NCBI GenBank assembly: GCA_017979445.1
Contig: CM030706.1
Location: forward strand, 8,232,967-8,296,966
Reading direction: 5' to 3'
Source of the DNA: Akebia trifoliata
Taxonomy: Eukaryota; Streptophyta; Magnoliopsida; Ranunculales; Lardizabalaceae
Length of the DNA: 64,000 bases
The position numbers and the translations under genes are program-made. Shown in pieces: positions 58,824-64,000 of this stretch. The notes under the pieces were generated by a model. The model ran no database searches, was not told where the DNA came from, and was given only the letters and a program-made list of their open reading frames with translations. The first letter of the stretch is position 1. Each line of letters opens with the position of its first letter.

Positions 58824-59640
58824 TATATATATATACACACACACACATATATACATATATCCATACTGGAAAGCAAAATTCGTGATAAAACATGTCTGTT
58901 GGATGTTATGAGATCAGGCAGTCAAGATTAGCTTTTATAGTTGTAAAACAAGACACGACTTTTGCACGATTTTTAAATTATTTACAAAATTAAAATTATA
59001 ACCACCTACCTCCCACAAATTTAACCATTAAAAGCTGTAAAATCGAATCGAACTCTTTCTCTTTCTCTGTATGTTTGAGATCCTCGTTCTCTTCAACTTC
59101 AATTGAAGTACCTAAAGCTGGATCAACCGAATTGTAACTCGAAGAACCGAACTGTTAGGTAAAAATCCTAACTTTACACACATTTTCTCTCTTTCTCTCA
59201 AACATTGAAGCTCTTGAAACTCTGCAACATATCTTTTGAAAGTCTTTCCAGTAAAGCTCTCGAATATTGAAGCCCTCTTAGGCAATTTCACTTTCTTTAT
59301 TGGCTTCCCAAGGTAGCTCTCTCTCTCTCTCTCACTCAGATTTTGTGATTTGTTCGTGATAATCTATCTCGAGTGATTCTTGTATGATTTATCATTTGTC
59401 ACAATTCGGTCCCTTACTATCAATTTTACATTTTCTTTTGAGATGCATTCGGCTAATCTTGTATCTCATCTAGTCCTGTTGATAAATAAAAAACTTTGTA
59501 TACCAATGATCTCCCTTTCAAGTTTGCCAACAGTGATCTCCTAGTCGTTTGAGAGAAGGTGTTCATAGGAAGCAGTATGCATTATTTTTAGGTGTGTAAT
59601 CATGTAAGTCTTGATGTCTTATTAGTTTTAGTAGTCCATC
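58824..59640 (+). other. Upstream region of the FAR1-related pseudogene
   Basis: After a TA/CA microsatellite (58824-58860) the sequence is CT-rich from about 59055, like a plant leader. Possible donors lie at TTAG|GTAAAA (59156) and CAAG|GTAGCT (59311). No coding exon was identified here. Confidence 0.3.
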
Positions 59641-61560
59641 ATGGATATGATTGGTGTTGAAAATCCGGGGGAGTGCTTATTAATGCTATTGTGGGATCAT
59701 CGACAATCAAAGTAGATAGTGGTGAAAGTATTGATTGTCTGAGTCCCAACAAAGATGTTGAAAATTTAACAACACCGTATGTGCTGATGCTTTTTAACTC
59801 AAGTGAGGAAATTCATAAGTATTATGAGAATTACAAACATCAGCAAGGATTTTGGATTTGTATTCAAGTTGCTATTAAGTCACGATAGGGTCGTATGAGG
59901 CGATCATAATAACATATGTTTGCTCACATGAAGGTAAATTTACCCCTAAAACGGTAGAAGAGGGGACAACATTTGGGAATGAAACTGTGTAGAAGACAAA
60001 TAGAAGTTATACTACTATTAAATGTGGTTGTAAGGCATCAATGCACATTTTAAATGACAAATATACTACTTGATGGAAAATATCGATTTTCAACGATGAC
60101 CATAATCACAAGGTGGTTACACCAACGAGGAAAATGAATATTAGGTCAAGTCGAAATATGCTGAAAGCAGTTAGGGATTTAGTTGAAACATTCCAAAGAG
60201 AAAACATGTCAATTGGCAAAATTTCAACAATTCTTAGTGGGAATTTGATCGGTTTCGATAACAAAGATTGTTACAACCATTTGAGGAATGTTAGACACAA
60301 GCAGCTGGAAGGGGAGAATACACAACAATGTTCAACTACTTAAAAGTAGAAACGAGTCGAAAATCAATAATTTGTTTACGCGATATAGTGCGATGGATAA
60401 GATAGGGCAACTATTTTTTTTGGGTTGATGCTAGGTCATGAATGATATATTAATATTTTGGGGATGTGGTGACATTTGACATAACTTACCGACAAACAAA
60501 TTTGATATGCCATTCATCCCATTTACTGGAGTAAACCACTACTTGCAGTTTATACAATTTGGGGGTGTTTCTCTACAAGATGAGACAAAAGTGACTTTCA
60601 TATGGTTATTTGAGACTTGGCTACAAGCAATGAGAGGACAACATTTGATATCAATAATCACCGAGCAAGATTTGACAATGAGAAAAGCAATTGCATAAGT
60701 TTTTCTACATGATACACTAAGAAAAAGTTTGTCGAGAAATTATCCCATATATACTTTAAGAATTATGAATTCAAAGGTAAAATGCAAAAGTGTATACATA
60801 CATTGAGGAGGAGTTCAAAAACCAGCGGAAGACCGTAATCAAGGATAATTGTATGAAACAAAATGAATGGTTGCAACTGTTGTTTGAAATACGGGAGTCG
60901 TGGGTGCCGCCAGTGAATAATCGTAACACTTATTTTGTGGGTATGAAATATTAGAGAATTTGTTGTTAAGTATGAGTTGACTTTGAAGAAAAATGCAAAA
61001 GAAGAGAGCAAATAAGATTTTCATTCAGAGCACATGTATCGATGTATCAATAAGGGTGAGTTTCTTCTGAAGCATGCGTCAAAAGTGTACAGTAGAAATG
61101 TGTTTTTGAAATTTAAGAAAGAATGGGTGAAAGTGATGCATTATAGAATTGAAGAAGAGCAAGGAATTGATGATGAATATTAAATGTATGTAGTGAAAAC
61201 TAAATTTGGTGTGCCCGAGGAGTTTGGTGAAATTTAATTTGGAAACATACGAGGGTAAATGCGAATGCAAAAAATATCGAATCTGTTGGTATTTTACAAA
61301 AGTTTTTATTGGACATGACATTGATATAATACCGTCCAATTTTATTCTTGGAATATGGAGAAAAAAAATCAATTATAAATTTATAATTATGAATTCACAT
61401 ATAATAGATGATAAGAACGAATAATCAGAAGCAATGAGATTTAATTATCTATGTCAATATGGTATTAAATTGGCTTATATTACAACATCTTTAGTCGTGG
61501 GATTTATAATGTTACGAGATAACTACAATGACATATTTAAAAAATCTTGCGAAGTTAAAA
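59640..61560 (+). pseudogene. FAR1-RELATED SEQUENCE (MULE-derived) pseudogene
   Basis: FAR1-type DNA-binding part: LMLFNSSEEIHKYYENYKHQ (59790) and later CGCKASMHILNDKY and DDHNHKVV (60030-60115). MULE transposase core: MPFIPFTGVNHYLQ, FIWLFETWLQAM and IITEQDLTMRKAIA (60507-60697). SWIM-type end: CECKKYRICWYF and IPSNFILGIWRKKIN (61265-61370). FRS proteins are transcription factors domesticated from Mutator-like transposases. Many stops and shifts break this copy. Its 3' third is repeated in inverted orientation at 63195-63990. Confidence 0.85.
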
Positions 61561-61610
61561 ATGTTATCTTCAAACCCAACAATATTTTAAGAATCCCAAC
61601 AAATGGTTAA

Positions 61611-62571
61611 ATTTTAATAGATTGCATAAGTAAAAAAAATATTTTTTTACGCGATCCACGATTATTTGAGTGTCTACGTGGCACTTTTTTATTGGAATTG
61701 AAACACATAGGGCTACGTGCACTGTTGTTTAGGAGCCTATGAGTTTTAACCTCTAATCAAATCTTGCCACGTAGACATCGTTTGTATTCTAAAGAAATTG
61801 GACTCTGTTTTGGATTCTAATTCTTTTTGTAACTTCAAAAATTAACCAACTTGATTTTGGGATGTGTGATAGTATTTACTACATTTGACTTTTCAACTTA
61901 GCCTTATATTTTTTTTGTTTTGACCAAATGATCTTGAATATAACAACTTTATATGTTAATATGTCGCATTTTTGGAGTTCAAATTTTAAACTATTGACTT
62001 TTCAAAATATTGTTGGGTTTAAAGATTCAATATGATTCATTAGAGAAAATATTCCCTTACAAATTTGTATGGGTTGGGATTCTTAACTTTTTGGGCCAAC
62101 TCAATATTGCTCTTCAATCTATTAGGATTTAAAGATTTTCTTTTACCACATTTTCATCTTTCTTCCTACTCTTCGTTGGCAAGGTATTTGGATCCAAAAG
62201 TACTGCATTTCTCATTTGTGTTTGTGATAAAGTTAATATATTCAGGATCATTTTGGTCAAAACAAAGATTATAAGTCTGAGTTGAAAAGTCAAATGTGGT
62301 AAATGCTATCACACGTCCCAAAAATCAAGTTAGTTAATATTTGAAATTACAAGAAGAGTTATGATTCAGAACAGAGTCCAATTTCTTTAGAATACAAACG
62401 GTGTGTATGTGGCAAGATTTGATTAGAGGTTAAAACTTTTAGGTTCCTAAACAACCGTGCATGTAGGCTTATGTCTTTCAATTGCAATCAAAAAGTGCCA
62501 GTAGACACTCAAATAGTTGTGGATCGTGTAAAAAGATATTCTTTTCTACTTACGCAATCTGTTAATATTTA
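61611..62571. mobile_element. Fold-back element of about 0.96 kb
   Basis: Arms of about 300 bp: the left runs from TTTTAATAGATTGCATAAGT through GCGATCCACGATTATTTGAG to GACTTTTCAACTT. The right begins AGTTGAAAAGTC at 62281 and ends CTTACGCAATCTGTTAATATT. The loop (about 61930-62275) contains one copy of a direct repeat also found at 62908-63115. No transposase was recognised. Confidence 0.78.
62003..62212 (+). repeat. Direct repeat of about 210 bp, copy 1
   Basis: AATATTGTTGGGTTTAAAGA through TTTTTGGGCCAACT to AGGTATTTGGATCCAAAAGT. Copy 2 is at 62908-63115. It lies in the loop of the fold-back element. Confidence 0.85.
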
Positions 62572-62639
62572 AATATGCTTTTTGTTTGATGAATATACAC
62601 TTATCTTAAAATAATTTACTTTTATATCCAAAGCAACCC

Positions 62640-62880
62640 CATCGTCTTCTTTGCCCTTCACCTTTTCTTTAAACCTTACTCAAGAGGATTCATTGCAACG
62701 ACTCTTCATCTTCTCGAAACAACTACCTTTTACACCTTGGCAGCACTCTAATCTATAACACATCAACTTAACAATTCGTGTAACACATTCATCATCGATA
62801 TGGTTCCCCATTCCACACCTGACTCTCCATTTCTCTCTCGATTTGCAGGGTGCTTTGAGGTAAAGCAAATTCATTATTCT
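62640..62880. other. Unassigned stretch between the fold-back element and repeat copy 2
   Basis: The minus-strand ORF 62680-62874 is Cys-rich (eight Cys in 64 residues) but matches no family I know and lacks a signal peptide. It may be part of the mobile unit. No gene is claimed. Confidence 0.25.
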
Positions 62881-62907
62881 TATTTGGTATATGGGATATT
62901 TGTTGGG

Positions 62908-63115
62908 ATTCTAAAAATATTGTTGGGTTTGAAGATTTAATATGATTCATCAGAGAATGTATTCCCTTTCAAATTTGTATGGGTTTGTTGGGATTCTTAA
63001 CTTTTTGGGCCAACTTAATACTACTCTTCAATTTATCAGGATTTTGAACATTTTCTTTTACATTTTCATCTTTCTTCCTACTTTTGTTTGCAAGGTATTT
63101 GGCTCCAAAAGTAAC
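62908..63115 (+). repeat. Direct repeat of about 210 bp, copy 2
   Basis: AATATTGTTGGGTTTGAAGA through TTTTTGGGCCAACT to AGGTATTTGGCTCCAAAAGT, diverged from copy 1 by scattered changes. An open frame of 82 codons (62942-63190) crosses it, but copy 1 does not keep that frame. Confidence 0.85.
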
Positions 63116-63194
63116 AATTGGGATTGGTTATTACTGCATTTCTTATCTGTATCTTTGGATCCATCAATTAAAGGATATGGAATCAGATGAGGTT

Positions 63195-63990
63195 TAGTTT
63201 CGCAAAGTTTTTTGGATATTTTATTGTAGTTATTTCGTAATATCATGAATCCCTTGGCTGAAGATGCTGCAATACAAGCCAATTTAATACTGTATTGATC
63301 TAGAGAACTAAGTTTCATTGCTTATGACTGTCCTTTCTCATCATCTATTGTATGTGTATTCATTATTATAAATTTACAATTGATTTCTTTTCTTCACCTT
63401 CCAAGAATAAAGTTGGACGGTATGATATCAATGTTATGTCCAACAAAAACCTTTGTACAATGTCGACAAAGTATTCCAACAAATTCAAATTTTTGACGTT
63501 CGCATATACCCTCATATGTTTCCAAATAAAATTTACCACAAACACGTCAGGTGTACTAAATTTAGTTTTCACTACATACATTTGATATCCATCATTAATT
63601 CCTCGTTCTTTTTCAATTCTATCATGCATCATTTTCATCAATTATTTCTTAAATTTCTCAAACACATTTCTTGTGTATATTTTTGTTGTATGCTTCAAAA
63701 GTAACTCGCTCTTATTGACACACCAATACATGTGCTATGAATGAAAATCTTATTTGCTCTCTTCTTTTGCATTCTTCTTCCAACTCATCTCATACTCAAC
63801 ATAAGGTGTCCATGATTTGACGCTTGGGCCACCAATGTTTTCTTTATGGGTATCATATAGGTTTGCATTCTTTATACTACTACTAAGATGACTATGTGCA
63901 TGTAACCTGCTCATACTCCATACACACCTTTTGGGTATATTAAAAAAATGTACATCTCGCACATTCATGAATCTCAATGATCATGCCATG
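63195..63990 (-). pseudogene. FAR1-RELATED SEQUENCE fragment, inverted copy
   Basis: On the minus strand, residues such as YEMSWKKNAKEESK, MMHDRIEKERGINDGYQ and MYVVKTKFSTPDVFVVN match, with changes, the plus-strand pseudogene at 60960-61230. The match continues down to the stretch pairing with 61555. The upstream part may lie beyond the window edge. Neither copy keeps an intact frame. Confidence 0.8.
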
Positions 63991-64000
63991 CCTTTTGTGC

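Noticed and set aside
62942..63190. 82-codon ORF rich in Phe, Leu and Ile
   Set aside because: It crosses a direct repeat whose other copy does not keep the frame; a membrane-like composition is expected from AT-rich DNA.

Overview
The window is nuclear DNA from a flowering plant. It carries three recognisable plant genes with spliceosomal introns, is AT-rich, and is dominated by plant transposable elements: Ty3/gypsy chromovirus and Tat types, Ty1/copia, LINE, SINE, CACTA, hAT, PIF/Harbinger and many fold-back MITEs. I cannot name the species. Multi-kilobase introns full of transposons suggest a medium to large genome. No CRISPR array, operon or rRNA gene was seen.

Host genes. (1) About 4.5-13.2 kb, minus strand: a seven-exon gene for a small cytosolic-face leucine-rich-repeat protein (LRRC57-like, N-terminus MGCC). 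Every exon seen joins in frame, but the expected last exon was not found. (2) 16.5-19.6 kb, minus strand: a complete UDP-glucose 6-dehydrogenase gene with a single coding exon, a 1.55 kb intron in the 5' leader, and a TATA-like box. (3) 55.2-55.9 kb, plus strand: exon 1 of the beta subunit of the mitochondrial processing peptidase, with the HxxEH zinc motif. The other exons are not seen in the remaining 8 kb, which is transposon-filled. A FAR1-related (MULE-derived) pseudogene lies at 59.6-61.6 kb, and part of it is repeated in inverted orientation at 63.2-64 kb.

Region by region. 0-4.4 kb: hAT MITE, LINE relic, unexplained coding-like pieces. 4.5-13.2 kb: the LRR gene, with a SINE and a MITE in its introns. 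13.5-16.5 kb: degenerate repeats and a MITE. 19.6-25.8 kb: gene-free, with at least five fold-back elements, a SINE-like head and a dispersed repeat module. 25.8-36.25 kb: one long imperfect inverted repeat (arms about 1.7 kb once insertions are removed), broken by two PIF/Harbinger elements, a solo LTR and a 3.95 kb CACTA element, each with its own target-site duplication. 36.25-40.2 kb: remnants of three LTR retrotransposons side by side. 43.0-54.0 kb: a Tekay-like chromovirus inserted into a solo LTR of its own family. 56.4-58.6 kb: a LINE inside a MITE downstream of the peptidase exon.

The most unusual structures are the chromovirus whose 5' LTR is replaced by a short inverted copy of its own LTR end, the long LTR-like palindrome, the tandem repeats in the leader intron of the dehydrogenase gene, and the FAR1-derived inverted repeat around a fold-back element. 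All domain calls were made by reading the sequence; no database search was run.
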